Shown in pieces: positions 15,340 through 23,625 of a stretch of 33,734 bases of DNA. The DNA is from Bacillota bacterium (lineage in GTDB: Bacteria; Bacillota; Bacilli; Paenibacillales; UBA4045). Location: the NCBI GenBank assembly GCA_023441055.1, contig JAEZQY010000025.1:1-33734 (forward strand), given 5' to 3'. The position numbers and the translations under genes were made by a program. The notes under the pieces are model-generated. The model ran no database searches. It was not told the origin of the DNA and saw only the letters and a list, made by a program, of their open reading frames with translations. Position 1 is the first letter of the stretch. Each line of letters starts with the position of its first letter.

Positions 15340-15831
15340 TCAACCTGCATACAGATCGAACATCGAAATGGGGTAACTCAGCTGCTTCAAATATGTGAAC
15401 AGCTGTGCGCGGTGATGCTGCGCGTGCGTGACGATTTCAATCAGCCACTTCACCTGCGCGGTTGGATGATCGAGATAGAACGGCTTTGTAGCCAGCGTCA
15501 AGAACTGCTCATCAGACAACTCTTCCATATAACGCACTAGCTTCTGCGTACCCTGCTCCATTACAGCAGCCAGCTTGTCCGCGTCTATCACCTGCGCATA
15601 CTGTCCCTCCAGCTCTCGGATCTCAGTCTCGCTGTGCTCTTGGAGAATCAGCAGATCCACAGCTGGAACAAGCGCCAGATGCTGCGCCAGCTCCCCAAGT
15701 GTTCGCATCGCCGCATGCGGACGATAGCCCCAATGCTCCGTCTCCACCTTACGCAGCAATCCTGCTGTAGTGCCGACTATCAGCCTTAGTTCATTGAATA
15801 GGTGCTCCTTGATTACCTTAACAGAATCCAT
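15340..15831 (-). CDS. DinB-like (DUF664/YfiT-type) putative metalloenzyme
   Basis: This 163-residue four-helix-bundle protein belongs to the DinB/DfrB superfamily. Candidate metal ligands are the His of ELAQHLAL near residue 48 and the histidines of THAQHHRAQL near 136-139. Members include bacillithiol S-transferases and many uncharacterised DNA-damage or stress proteins; the reaction here is unknown. The ATG is preceded by GGAGG and lies 2 nt after the stop of the AlkZ-like gene, so the two are one operon. The divergent WYL regulator may control both. Confidence 0.82.
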   Translation of the reverse strand: MDSVKVIKEHLFNELRLIVGTTAGLLRKVETEHWGYRPHAAMRTLGELAQHLALVPAVDLLILQEHSETEIRELEGQYAQVIDADKLAAVMEQGTQKLVRYMEELSDEQFLTLATKPFYLDHPTAQVKWLIEIVTHAQHHRAQLFTYLKQLSYPISMFDLYAG

Positions 15832-15833
15832 TG

Positions 15834-16523
15834 CTATGACCTCCTATTTGTCCATTTCCGAATTAGATACTGAATCGCCTCTGGCTCCCACTTCCCTGTT
15901 ATACGCTTCACCAACTCGTCCATCGCTTGATCCGGCTCTACGTTCAGCGGCTCTATGCCGTGTCTAGCCATCCATTCCTCAGCCAGCATATAGCATGTGC
16001 TGCTCCATCCATTCTTAGCGCCCTGCGCTGCATTCCTAGGATCATAGACTCCAGAGATTACAATATCTGCGGAATGCTGCAGCTCAACCAAGGCGCGGTC
16101 GAATGCCTTCTTGAGCGACTTATCATCCATTCCGCTCAGCTTACGCATCAGACGCACATCCAATCCGGGATTGTCTGCGATCAGCTCATACAACCGAATC
16201 GCATATCGCGACAAGTGTCCCTCCTCTGCTTGCTCCTCCAACGTACTTATACGCCTAAGCGATGCACGCAGCAGCGAGAACAGCGCCCGGTCAACGAACA
16301 GTGTCTGACTGCCCAGAAATCTGCCGTATGCGGCGACCCCCTCCACAGGTAAGCGAACACGCCATTGCCACGGATCATCATCCCCGTCAGTGTGCCAGCT
16401 CTCAGCCCTCGTGCAGGAGCTAAGAGACGGATGCGCAGGAATCCCCTTCCCCAGCGGCACGATTCCCCATGCCTGAATCAAATCACATGCATCCTGATAC
16501 GTCTCGACATATGTACGGCTCAC
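15834..16523 (-). CDS. AlkZ-related uncharacterised protein
   Basis: This 229-residue protein has the pattern VETYQDACDLIQAWGIVPLG, RLPVEGVAAYGRFLG, then LSRYAIRLYELIADNPGLDVRLMRKLSG. It resembles proteins of Bacilli named AlkZ-related. The middle (about residues 105-160) reads like a winged helix. The glycosylase catalytic QxQ/QxD motif of true AlkZ is not visible, so DNA glycosylase activity should not be assumed. Translation starts at GTG with GGAGGAGGG 5 nt upstream. It is followed at 2 nt by the DinB-like gene. Confidence 0.6.
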   Translation of the reverse strand: MSRTYVETYQDACDLIQAWGIVPLGKGIPAHPSLSSCTRAESWHTDGDDDPWQWRVRLPVEGVAAYGRFLGSQTLFVDRALFSLLRASLRRISTLEEQAEEGHLSRYAIRLYELIADNPGLDVRLMRKLSGMDDKSLKKAFDRALVELQHSADIVISGVYDPRNAAQGAKNGWSSTCYMLAEEWMARHGIEPLNVEPDQAMDELVKRITGKWEPEAIQYLIRKWTNRRS

Positions 16524-16560
16524 AAGAACCCTCCTCCTTCCACAACTCCATCATATATCA

Positions 16561-16587
16561 TAATAGTGACAGCTTCTGTCATTATTA
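16561..16587. promoter_or_regulatory. 27-bp palindrome between divergent genes, candidate WYL-regulator operator
   Basis: TAATAGTGACAG (16561-16572), CTT and CTGTCATTATTA (16576-16587) form a 12-bp inverted repeat with one mismatch. It is centred between the GTG at 16523 (-) and the ATG at 16636 (+). An extended -10 TGCTAAAAT for the regulator gene follows at about 16591-16599. Autoregulation plus control of the DinB operon is inferred. Confidence 0.65.
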
Positions 16588-16635
16588 GTATGCTAAAATA
16601 AATCCCATACATCTCCATAAGTGAGGCGATCCATA

Positions 16636-17607
16636 ATGAACAAATCCAAGCGATTGATCGAGCTGATGCTGACCGTCAATCGGCTCAGGAAATTCACGAT
16701 TCGGGAACTGGCTGAGCAATTCGGCGTCTCCAAGCGCACCATCCATCGTGATCTGCAGGAGCTGAGCGAGCTGGGTGTGCCGCTCTACTCGGAGGTCGGT
16801 CCGCATGGCGGCTACCAGGTGCTCCGCGAGCGTGTCTTGCCGCCGATCGCTTTCAGTGAGGAGGAAGCAGTCTCCATCTTCTTCGCGAGCCATGCCTTGC
16901 GCCATTACACCGATCTTCCCTTCAAGGCGGAGACGGCTTCTGTCCTAACCAAATTCTACGCCTTCCTGCCTTCCGATGTGAAGGACCGCATTGACAGCAT
17001 GAAGAATAGGGTTGACTTTGCTATCCCGCCTCGCCAATTAGACTCACCCTATCTGCACGTTTTGCTTGAAGCGTCCATCGCACGGAAACCTCTGATGATT
17101 ACGTATGATTCACGCCGAATGCTCACCGAGCGCAACATCCTGCCTGTCGGCATCTATGCGACGAACGGCTTCTGGTATTGCCCCGCTTACTGCTACTTAC
17201 GCCAGGCCTACCGCCGATTCCGTGTGGACTTCATCCGTTCAGTCGCGCCATGCGAGACCACTCCCGCCGAATCGATTGCGGATTCAGTGGATATCCATCT
17301 ACACAACTGGGAATCTCGGGATCAACAGCCACCTCAGGCCAGCATACCGATTCATGTAGAGCTCAGCCGCGTCGGTGTCCGACGTTGCCAATCCGAGCTG
17401 TGGCCGAGCCCGACGCTGACGATAGACGCAGATGGCACGGGCACTTTGACCGGTGACATCCCTGCCTGTGAGCTGTCATACTTCGCTGACTTCTTCATTG
17501 GACTGGGTCAAGCCGCTCTAGTAAGAGAACCCGAGACGCTAGTCAACCTGATCCGCGAGCGATTATCCGCGCTGCAGGCGTTCTACACATCAGATAGCAG
17601 AACCTGA
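16636..17607 (+). CDS. YafY-type HTH/WYL domain transcriptional regulator
   Basis: This 323-residue protein has an N-terminal HTH (RKFTIRELAEQFGVSKRTIHRDL, about 18-40, followed by HGGYQVL). A WYL domain begins near ITYDSRRM and contains the GFWYCPAYCYLR and YRRFRVDFIRS segments. A C-terminal WCX-like extension ends at about 320. WYL regulators sense nucleic acids, nucleotides or other small ligands; the ligand here is unknown. The ATG at 16636 has GAGGCGA about 8 nt upstream, better than a GTG 15 nt earlier. It is divergent from the AlkZ-like/DinB-like pair across a 27-bp palindrome. Confidence 0.87.
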   Translation: MNKSKRLIELMLTVNRLRKFTIRELAEQFGVSKRTIHRDLQELSELGVPLYSEVGPHGGYQVLRERVLPPIAFSEEEAVSIFFASHALRHYTDLPFKAETASVLTKFYAFLPSDVKDRIDSMKNRVDFAIPPRQLDSPYLHVLLEASIARKPLMITYDSRRMLTERNILPVGIYATNGFWYCPAYCYLRQAYRRFRVDFIRSVAPCETTPAESIADSVDIHLHNWESRDQQPPQASIPIHVELSRVGVRRCQSELWPSPTLTIDADGTGTLTGDIPACELSYFADFFIGLGQAALVREPETLVNLIRERLSALQAFYTSDSRT

Positions 17608-17706
17608 ACCCTATTACCGCAGTCTTCGCAGACCTGGACCCTTAGTTCGAGTGACGAGCAGCAAATCCCCCCGCGAGGACTATGGAATATGCCCTGCTAT
17701 ATCCGT

Positions 17707-17712
17707 TATAAT
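17707..17712 (+). promoter_or_regulatory. Possible -10 of the HD-GYP gene
   Basis: TATAAT lies 51 nt before the start codon. The -35 region is poor, so an activator or an alternative sigma factor is possible. TTGGAGGGA just upstream of the ATG is a strong ribosome binding site. Confidence 0.4.
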
Positions 17713-17763
17713 GGAACATGATATCAATCTGGGCAGCCGCTCGACTTCAATTGGAGGGACATC

Positions 17764-18795
17764 ATGAAATATGTAGGGATTGATAGTGTCGAACCTGGTC
17801 AACAATTAGGGAAGACCATCTATACGAGCAATGGGAATATTCTGCTAGCGGCAGGTGTGCAATTAACCGTGTATATGATCAGCACCTTGAACCGCATCGG
17901 CGTAACCATGCTATATATTGAGGACGAGCTATACGCGGACATAGACACAGAGGATATTCTTAGCGACTCTACCAAGCGCGCGTTATTCAATGAGATGCAT
18001 GACACCTTCGAAGCCATGCGTTCCGGCAAGGAATGGGGAACCAAGCGGCTGAGCGTCAGCGTGAATAAGATTCTGGATGACGTGCTGACGAATAAGGAGC
18101 TGCTCGTCCAGCTTACAGACATTCGCACTCAGGATAACGATGCATATGTACATGCAATGAATGTATGCCAGATCGCCACGCTGATCGGGATGAACATGGG
18201 ACTCAATGCCATCCAGCTGAAGGACCTGGCCACCGGCGCATTACTTCATGACGTCGGCAAGGCGTTAATGGAATCCCCCAACGAAGATAAGCGCAATTCG
18301 AAGCAGCACCATACCTGGCTCGGCTTTGAGCACCTAAAGAATAAGCGCGAATTTAATTTAATGATTGCTCATATCGCGCTGCAGCATCACGAACATATGG
18401 ATGGGACCGGCATCCCTCGCAAGCTGCTGTCTGACGAGATTCATCTGTACGCGAAGATCGTCGCCGTGGCGAATACATATGACAATCTGATTAACCCGCT
18501 TCATCCTAATGGCGGCTTGATGCCTCACCTAGCCTGCGAGAAGCTCATGGCGATGTCTGACGTGGAATTGGATCATGAAGTGCTCGTTCAGTTCAATCGG
18601 ATCATCTCGGTCTATCCGAATGGCACAGCTGTACGGCTATCTACGAAGGAGACAGGCATCATCGTCAGGCAGCACAGGGGATTACCCGCTCGCCCAGTCG
18701 TCCGCATCGTCCAGACGAATCAGCAGGACTATACGATATCCGAATTAGACTTGGCGGAGCAGACTACTGTATTCATTGAAGGTGTATTATCATAA
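17764..18795 (+). CDS. HD-GYP domain protein, GIP variant (putative c-di-GMP phosphodiesterase)
   Basis: This 343-residue soluble protein has an N-terminal DUF3391-like part (about 1-60) and an HD-GYP domain (about 120-300). Metal-site motifs are His130, HD at 162-163 with K166, His190, and HHEHMDGTGIP at 208-218. The consensus ends GYP; here Tyr is replaced by Ile at 217. HD-GYP enzymes hydrolyse c-di-GMP to pGpG or GMP, and the GYP loop aids substrate or GGDEF contact. The metal residues look intact, so activity is plausible but altered recognition is possible. No sensor or response-regulator domain is fused. It is monocistronic. Confidence 0.87.
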   Translation: MKYVGIDSVEPGQQLGKTIYTSNGNILLAAGVQLTVYMISTLNRIGVTMLYIEDELYADIDTEDILSDSTKRALFNEMHDTFEAMRSGKEWGTKRLSVSVNKILDDVLTNKELLVQLTDIRTQDNDAYVHAMNVCQIATLIGMNMGLNAIQLKDLATGALLHDVGKALMESPNEDKRNSKQHHTWLGFEHLKNKREFNLMIAHIALQHHEHMDGTGIPRKLLSDEIHLYAKIVAVANTYDNLINPLHPNGGLMPHLACEKLMAMSDVELDHEVLVQFNRIISVYPNGTAVRLSTKETGIIVRQHRGLPARPVVRIVQTNQQDYTISELDLAEQTTVFIEGVLS

Positions 18796-18807
18796 GTGGT
18801 TACTAAC

Positions 18808-18854
18808 GCAAGACGCCTCCTATCCACGCTTACAACGGATAGGAGGCGTCTTGC
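18808..18854. terminator. 18-bp perfect hairpin between convergent genes
   Basis: GCAAGACGCCTCCTATCC (18808-18825), an 11-nt loop and its exact complement (18837-18854) lie between the HD-GYP gene (+) and the DoxX gene (-). There is no long T-tract on either side, so it may act as a weak terminator or an mRNA 3' end stabiliser. Confidence 0.7.
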
Positions 18855-18879
18855 CATTCAAGTAAATAATGATTGATCT

Positions 18880-19428
18880 TTATTGCTTCGATTTTCGACT
18901 CCAAGGGGTACCTAAGTACGGGAGTGCCCATCTATCCAGACCATACCAGCCTGCAACCTTCCATGCGAGCACAAGCCAAGTCGCCAGAATGAAGAATAGC
19001 GGATTTGTGCTTAGCGTGCCAGCGAATAAGAAAGCCACATTCATGAAGGAGCCGAAGAATGCCGCGATTCCAGTTAATAATCCGAGAATTAGCCCAAGGC
19101 CAACCAGAAGCTCACCGTATGCGACCATATAGGAGAATAGCTTGGCGTTAGGCAATACTAGCGTCTCTACGAATGATGCATACCAGCCCGCAACGTCCTT
19201 GCCCTCTTCTGCCCTGGCAAGCACACCATTCAGATAGCCGCTGAGCGCTTTCCCCGCATCCGCCCCTGTCCATGCCTCATTCGTCACCTTGCCCCAACCT
19301 GCAGTGAGCCACTGATAACCCAAGTACAAGCGGACAATTAACCAGAGGATAGCTGACTTCGTACTGTTGAATAGAAAACTCGATACCGGATTATCAGGAA
19401 TAACCACATTCTTACCTTGTGCAGCCAT
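18880..19428 (-). CDS. DoxX family membrane protein
   Basis: This 182-residue protein has four hydrophobic segments. The first (LWLIVRLYLGYQWLTAGWGKV) carries the DoxX signature. The others lie at about 95-120, 122-140 and 143-160. The family is linked to quinone or thiol redox partners and stress functions, but most members in Bacillales have no defined role. The ATG has GGAGGAAG 6 nt upstream. It is a single gene; the 169-bp gap to the germination operon holds no clear minus-strand promoter. Confidence 0.87.
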   Translation of the reverse strand: MAAQGKNVVIPDNPVSSFLFNSTKSAILWLIVRLYLGYQWLTAGWGKVTNEAWTGADAGKALSGYLNGVLARAEEGKDVAGWYASFVETLVLPNAKLFSYMVAYGELLVGLGLILGLLTGIAAFFGSFMNVAFLFAGTLSTNPLFFILATWLVLAWKVAGWYGLDRWALPYLGTPWSRKSKQ

Positions 19429-19549
19429 ACATCTTCCTCCATCAACGCATTTTTGAATTCACAATTACAATATCATACAGCCAACATAAGGAGCAATACT
19501 GTTTTTTCCAATCTACGGACCTGCGCCACGCCGGAATCCATGCCATTCA

Positions 19550-19556
19550 CATAATA
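19550..19556 (+). promoter_or_regulatory. Possible SigG-type -10 for the germination operon
   Basis: CATAATA matches the forespore SigG -10 consensus CATAnTA and lies 42 nt before the start codon. The expected TGnATA -35 is not seen at 17-18 bp. Germinant receptor operons are known to be SigG-dependent, so context supports it. Confidence 0.35.
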
Positions 19557-19597
19557 TTATCAAGTTAAGGGTAAATTAATCCACGAGGTGGATGGTT

Positions 19598-21019
19598 ATG
19601 ATACAGCAATTGCCCAGCACTATACTTTCATCTGAATTAATACGTAATATTGGCCTTATTCGAGATCAAATGGGCAACAGCGCAGATTTCATTATACGCG
19701 ACATCCAGATTGCTCACTCTCATCCGGCCGCGCTAATCTACCTGGACGGCATGGTGGATACACAGGCTCTTCAGTCCGATGTGATCGGGCCTTTATTGGA
19801 TTGCGTGCTTCAACCTCCAATAACGTTTAACTGGCTAAGTCAGAACGTGATCAAGGCAAGCGAGATCACGATCTCTTCAAAGCTCCAAGCGGGCCTGAGT
19901 GCCATTCTCTCTGGTTCTGTACTCCTGATAGCCGATCAATTGAGCGAGGGTCTGATTATCGCACTGCCCGGCTGGGACGAGCGTAATATCGATTCCTCCA
20001 GCACACAACCTGCCGTGCGAGGTCCTCAGCATGCCTTCATTGAATCCCTCCGCACGAATACGACATTAGTTCGCCGCAAGGTGAAAGATACACGTGTACG
20101 AATTGACACCATACAGGTCGGCCAATTGACTAAGACTGATGTTGCACTTATGTATGTCAGCGGACTGGTCGATGATCAACTAGTCGAGCGATTAACCAAG
20201 CAGCTGCAAGCCATTACAGCTGATCGCGTGCTTGAAGGTGAATATCTTGAAGAGCTTCTTCTGGCCAATAAGATGCGCACCATATTCCCGTTGCTCTACA
20301 ACACAGATCGACCCGACGTGATTGCGGCTGCAATCATAGAAGGCCGAATTGGGCTATTCATTGACGGTACACCATTCGTGCTTGTCGCCCCCTCCTTCTT
20401 CGTAGACTTCCTGCAGGCAGCTGAAGATTACTATCAATCCTATATCTATAGTTCCATGATCCGACTGCTCAGATATGTATCCCTCTATATCTGTATGCTG
20501 GCACCTGCCATCTATATCGCACTGACCACCTACCATCAAGATATGCTTCCCACCCAGCTCTTGCTCAGCTTGGCCGCACAACGTGAGGGTGTGCCGTTCC
20601 CTGCGTTCGTGGAAGCATTGATGATGGAGATCACCTTCGAGATCCTCAGAGAGGCTGGACTCCGAATGCCGCGTACAATTGGACAGGCTGTATCCATTGT
20701 CGGTACGATCGTCATCGGTCAAGCTGCCGTGGAGGCTGGGATTGTATCCGCAGTTATGGTTATCGTGGTCGCGATCACCGCCATTTCCAGCTTCGTCATC
20801 CCCTCCTATTCGATGTCCATTGCCATACGCATTCTTCGATTCCTATTCATGAGCTTGGCCGCGATTATCGGCTTTTATGGAATAACGATTGGGATGTTCA
20901 TGCTCATGATCCATCTGTGTCACCTGCAGCCGCTCGGGATTTCCTATATGAGCCCAGCAGCGCCTTACAATAAGAAGGAGAAGCGCGATACGCTCTTCCG
21001 ATTTCCATATCGCAATTAA
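19598..21019 (+). CDS. GerA-family germinant receptor subunit A
   Basis: This 473-residue A subunit of a spore inner-membrane germinant receptor belongs to the Spore GerA family (PF03323). A soluble N-terminal domain covers about 1-280 (DFIIRDIQI..., then VALMYVSGLVDDQLVERL and LFIDGTPFVLVAPSFF). A membrane part with about five segments follows, containing the family motif EGVPFPAFVEALMMEITFEILREAGLRMP. The ATG at 19598 is chosen because GAGGTG lies 7 nt upstream; the ATG at 19592 is too close. It is first in an A-C-D-B operon. The germinant is unknown. Confidence 0.93.
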   Translation: MIQQLPSTILSSELIRNIGLIRDQMGNSADFIIRDIQIAHSHPAALIYLDGMVDTQALQSDVIGPLLDCVLQPPITFNWLSQNVIKASEITISSKLQAGLSAILSGSVLLIADQLSEGLIIALPGWDERNIDSSSTQPAVRGPQHAFIESLRTNTTLVRRKVKDTRVRIDTIQVGQLTKTDVALMYVSGLVDDQLVERLTKQLQAITADRVLEGEYLEELLLANKMRTIFPLLYNTDRPDVIAAAIIEGRIGLFIDGTPFVLVAPSFFVDFLQAAEDYYQSYIYSSMIRLLRYVSLYICMLAPAIYIALTTYHQDMLPTQLLLSLAAQREGVPFPAFVEALMMEITFEILREAGLRMPRTIGQAVSIVGTIVIGQAAVEAGIVSAVMVIVVAITAISSFVIPSYSMSIAIRILRFLFMSLAAIIGFYGITIGMFMLMIHLCHLQPLGISYMSPAAPYNKKEKRDTLFRFPYRN

Positions 21020-21046
21020 TGCCATATCTCATTAACGAGGTGAGCT

Positions 21047-22282
21047 GTGTTGCAACGATTACTCGCTGCTTTATTCCGATTATGGATCGTAGTCTTATTG
21101 ATTATCATACTCTCTGGTTGCTGGAGCAGACGAGAACTGGACGAATCCTATGTTGTCCTTGCGTTCGGTATCGATCGAGTGGAAGAGCAGTATGAGGTAA
21201 CGGTCCAAGCAGTTGACCCCTACCAGATGTCACAGCAACGGGCCATGTCTGGACGCACGCCGGTAACAGCCTTCTCTATGCGGGCACCGACTGTATTAGA
21301 GGCGCTGCGCAAGATGACGACCACTTCCTCCAGGCGTATGTATGCTGGACATCTGCTAATGGTGATCTTCGACGAAGCCACAGCCAAGGAGGGGCTGCAG
21401 CCTGCGATGGATCTCTTGCTGCGCGAGAACGAGATTCGTCCTGACTTCACATTGGCTGTGATCAGAAACTATAGGGCCAGAGATGTTCTGGAGATCTTCA
21501 CACCGACTGAAATCTTGCCTGCGCTTGATCTGCATAAATCGCTGTATACCTCAGAGAGAGTGTGGGCGCCTACCTCAGCTACGTTGTTTTTGGAGTTTAT
21601 AGCGGCGATGGCTAAGGATGGAAGAGATCCGGTCATCACTGGACTTCAGCTTGAGGGCGATGTGAAGAAGGCGAAGTCCATGCAGAACCTTGAACACATA
21701 CGACCGATGGGACAATTCAAGTACACAGGAATTGGCGTGTTCAGAGGCGATCGATTGGTGGGCTGGCTGAACAAGGATGACAGCAGAGCCTACAGTTATA
21801 TTAATAACCATATCTATACGTCGGTTATCAGTATGCCATGCCCGCGAATGGATGATGATGATGAAGATGAATATTTCCTAGTGGAAATCACCCGCTCCAA
21901 GGTTAATCAGATTCCGAGCATTGTGGACGATCACCCCCATATGAAGCTCGAGGTAAACGCGGAATCGAATATAGCGGAATTTGCCTGCACCCATATCAAT
22001 CTAACCGATGAGCAGGATTTCATGGAGCTGCAGCATGTCGTGACGGATAAGATGGAACAAATATTTACGAATGGTATCAACACAGCGAAGGAAAAGTACG
22101 GAGCGGACATCTTCGGCTTCGGTGAGAGCATCCATCGGAAGTATCCGGAAATCTGGGCAGAGTGGAAGAAGGATTGGACAGAACAATTCAAGCGGCTTAC
22201 ATTCGAGCTGGAGATGAACGTTCATCTGAATCGATTCGGTAAATTTGCCAACCCTTATAAACTTGATTCGGAGAAGGAGTAG
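21047..22282 (+). CDS. Ger(x)C family germinant receptor lipoprotein
   Basis: This 411-residue lipoprotein has a signal peptide ending in the lipobox LSGC near residue 25, followed by WSRRELDE, the usual GerC start. The N-terminal Ger(x)C domain includes SSRRMYAGHLLMVIFDE, and the C-terminal domain ends with helices near WAEWKKDW. The usual length is 370-410. GAGGTG precedes GTG (21047) by 4 nt and TTG (21050) by 7 nt, so either may be the start. It lies 27 nt after subunit A. Its role is to complete the receptor at the outer face of the spore inner membrane. Confidence 0.92.
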   Translation: MLQRLLAALFRLWIVVLLIIILSGCWSRRELDESYVVLAFGIDRVEEQYEVTVQAVDPYQMSQQRAMSGRTPVTAFSMRAPTVLEALRKMTTTSSRRMYAGHLLMVIFDEATAKEGLQPAMDLLLRENEIRPDFTLAVIRNYRARDVLEIFTPTEILPALDLHKSLYTSERVWAPTSATLFLEFIAAMAKDGRDPVITGLQLEGDVKKAKSMQNLEHIRPMGQFKYTGIGVFRGDRLVGWLNKDDSRAYSYINNHIYTSVISMPCPRMDDDDEDEYFLVEITRSKVNQIPSIVDDHPHMKLEVNAESNIAEFACTHINLTDEQDFMELQHVVTDKMEQIFTNGINTAKEKYGADIFGFGESIHRKYPEIWAEWKKDWTEQFKRLTFELEMNVHLNRFGKFANPYKLDSEKE

Positions 22283-22287
22283 CTGAC

Positions 22288-22515
22288 TTGCTGTACGTAC
22301 TCATCCTTACGCTTCTCGCGTACTTATTGGAATACAAACACCTTATAAAACAACAGATGAGCAGAGAGATTCTAATTAGCGTTGTTCTGCTAATCGCCGG
22401 CATTATACTGGTCAGTCTGGAACTGCTTCATATCCATCTGCCCAGTCCGCTTATTGGCTTGATGACACTAATTGAACCGATTAATCTGGCTATCCAGACT
22501 TGGATGACTTCATGA
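22288..22515 (+). CDS. Small two-TM germinant receptor D subunit-like protein
   Basis: This 75-residue protein has two hydrophobic segments (about 2-14 with the following helix, and 27-47). Translation starts at TTG with GAGAAGGAG 8 nt upstream, inside the end of the C gene. Small two-TM D proteins are known in several ger operons (for example gerKD) and modulate germination. Assignment rests on size, topology and position between the C and B genes. Confidence 0.72.
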   Translation: MLYVLILTLLAYLLEYKHLIKQQMSREILISVVLLIAGIILVSLELLHIHLPSPLIGLMTLIEPINLAIQTWMTS

Positions 22516-22533
22516 AGAGAGGTGACATAGGGA

Positions 22534-23625
22534 ATGGGGCCAGATAAGCTTACGACTAGACAGGCTATATTATGGTTTACCATGCATCAAATTGGTACAG
22601 CATTCCTCGTCTTACCCCGACATCTATATGCAATCGCGAAGCAGGATGCGTGGATAGCGCTCACTGTCGGACTCGGCATCCAACTGCTGGTCATCCTTAT
22701 CTATATGGCCATTGCTAATCAGATCAATGGGAAATCCATGGTTCAGCATATGAAGCTGCTGTTCGGCAGCCCGTTCGGGAACAGCCTTCTTCTCCTATTC
22801 ATCCTTGGGGTCCCGCTATTACTCCAATTCATAGCGTTGCGAGATTTAGGTGATTTCGTCAACAATTCCATCACGCCTGAGACACCGATGGAATTCATCT
22901 GCTTCCTCATGCTAATCCCCATTTATTATGCGGTGCGAACCGGTATCGGGACAATCGGCAGAACAGCTGAGTTCTTCTTCATCTTCTTCATCGCACTATT
23001 CGTCATTGTCATTATCACGCTTGCTCCCAGCATACAGATTGACAATTTGTTACCAGTGCTTGAAGAGGGCTGGAAGCCGGTTTTCCATGCTTCCTTGATC
23101 TACATAAGCTTCCCGTATATGGACAACATCTTGTTCCTGTTCTTGATCCCCTATTATACCGAGCCGCAGAAGCTCAAGAAGATCTTCTTAACCAGCACAT
23201 TAATCAGTGGAATTATGTTCATCTTGATGATCGCCGCAGTAGCTGCTGTGCTTAGTGAGAGCGTAGCCGCTCACCTCACCTACCCCAGTTATTTTGTCGT
23301 ACGGACCATCAGCATCATTGATTTTATCGAGCGTTTCGAAATTCTGGTGACGATCTTCTGGTACATTACTGTATTTTACCGATTGGCGTTACTGCTCTTC
23401 GTAACGAATCATGTGTTGGTGGAGATGTTTAAGCTGAGAGTGGAATATGCGCTGCTGATTCCCCTGCTCTTATTGACATTCGCTGGCATGACGCTCGTAT
23501 GGCCCAATACCGCAGCCCAAATCAATGTCGCTAAGAACTGGTATATCTATGGCCTAAGCTACGGCCTGATCTTCCCATTCATTCTATGGTGCATGGGGAA
23601 GCTCCGAGCACTGCCACGTTCATAA
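22534..23625 (+). CDS. GerB-type germinant receptor subunit (APC-superfamily permease)
   Basis: This 363-residue protein has about ten membrane segments and belongs to the spore permease family (PF03845). It begins LTTRQAILWFTMHQIGTAFLVLPR, typical of B subunits, which form the likely germinant-binding pocket. The ATG has AGAGAGGTG upstream. It is last in the operon, after the D-like gene, whereas the common order is A-B-C. Its 3' end overlaps the convergent cardiolipin synthase gene by 6 bp, and no terminator lies between them. Confidence 0.92.
   Translation: MGPDKLTTRQAILWFTMHQIGTAFLVLPRHLYAIAKQDAWIALTVGLGIQLLVILIYMAIANQINGKSMVQHMKLLFGSPFGNSLLLLFILGVPLLLQFIALRDLGDFVNNSITPETPMEFICFLMLIPIYYAVRTGIGTIGRTAEFFFIFFIALFVIVIITLAPSIQIDNLLPVLEEGWKPVFHASLIYISFPYMDNILFLFLIPYYTEPQKLKKIFLTSTLISGIMFILMIAAVAAVLSESVAAHLTYPSYFVVRTISIIDFIERFEILVTIFWYITVFYRLALLLFVTNHVLVEMFKLRVEYALLIPLLLLTFAGMTLVWPNTAAQINVAKNWYIYGLSYGLIFPFILWCMGKLRALPRS

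Noticed and set aside
14564..15343. 259-codon minus-strand frame opposite kdgA
   Set aside because: It is fully antisense to a well-supported aldolase gene, crosses the terminator, and has unnatural composition.
15834..16523. True AlkZ DNA glycosylase
   Set aside because: The protein is shorter than AlkZ and the catalytic glutamine motif is not visible; kept as AlkZ-related only.
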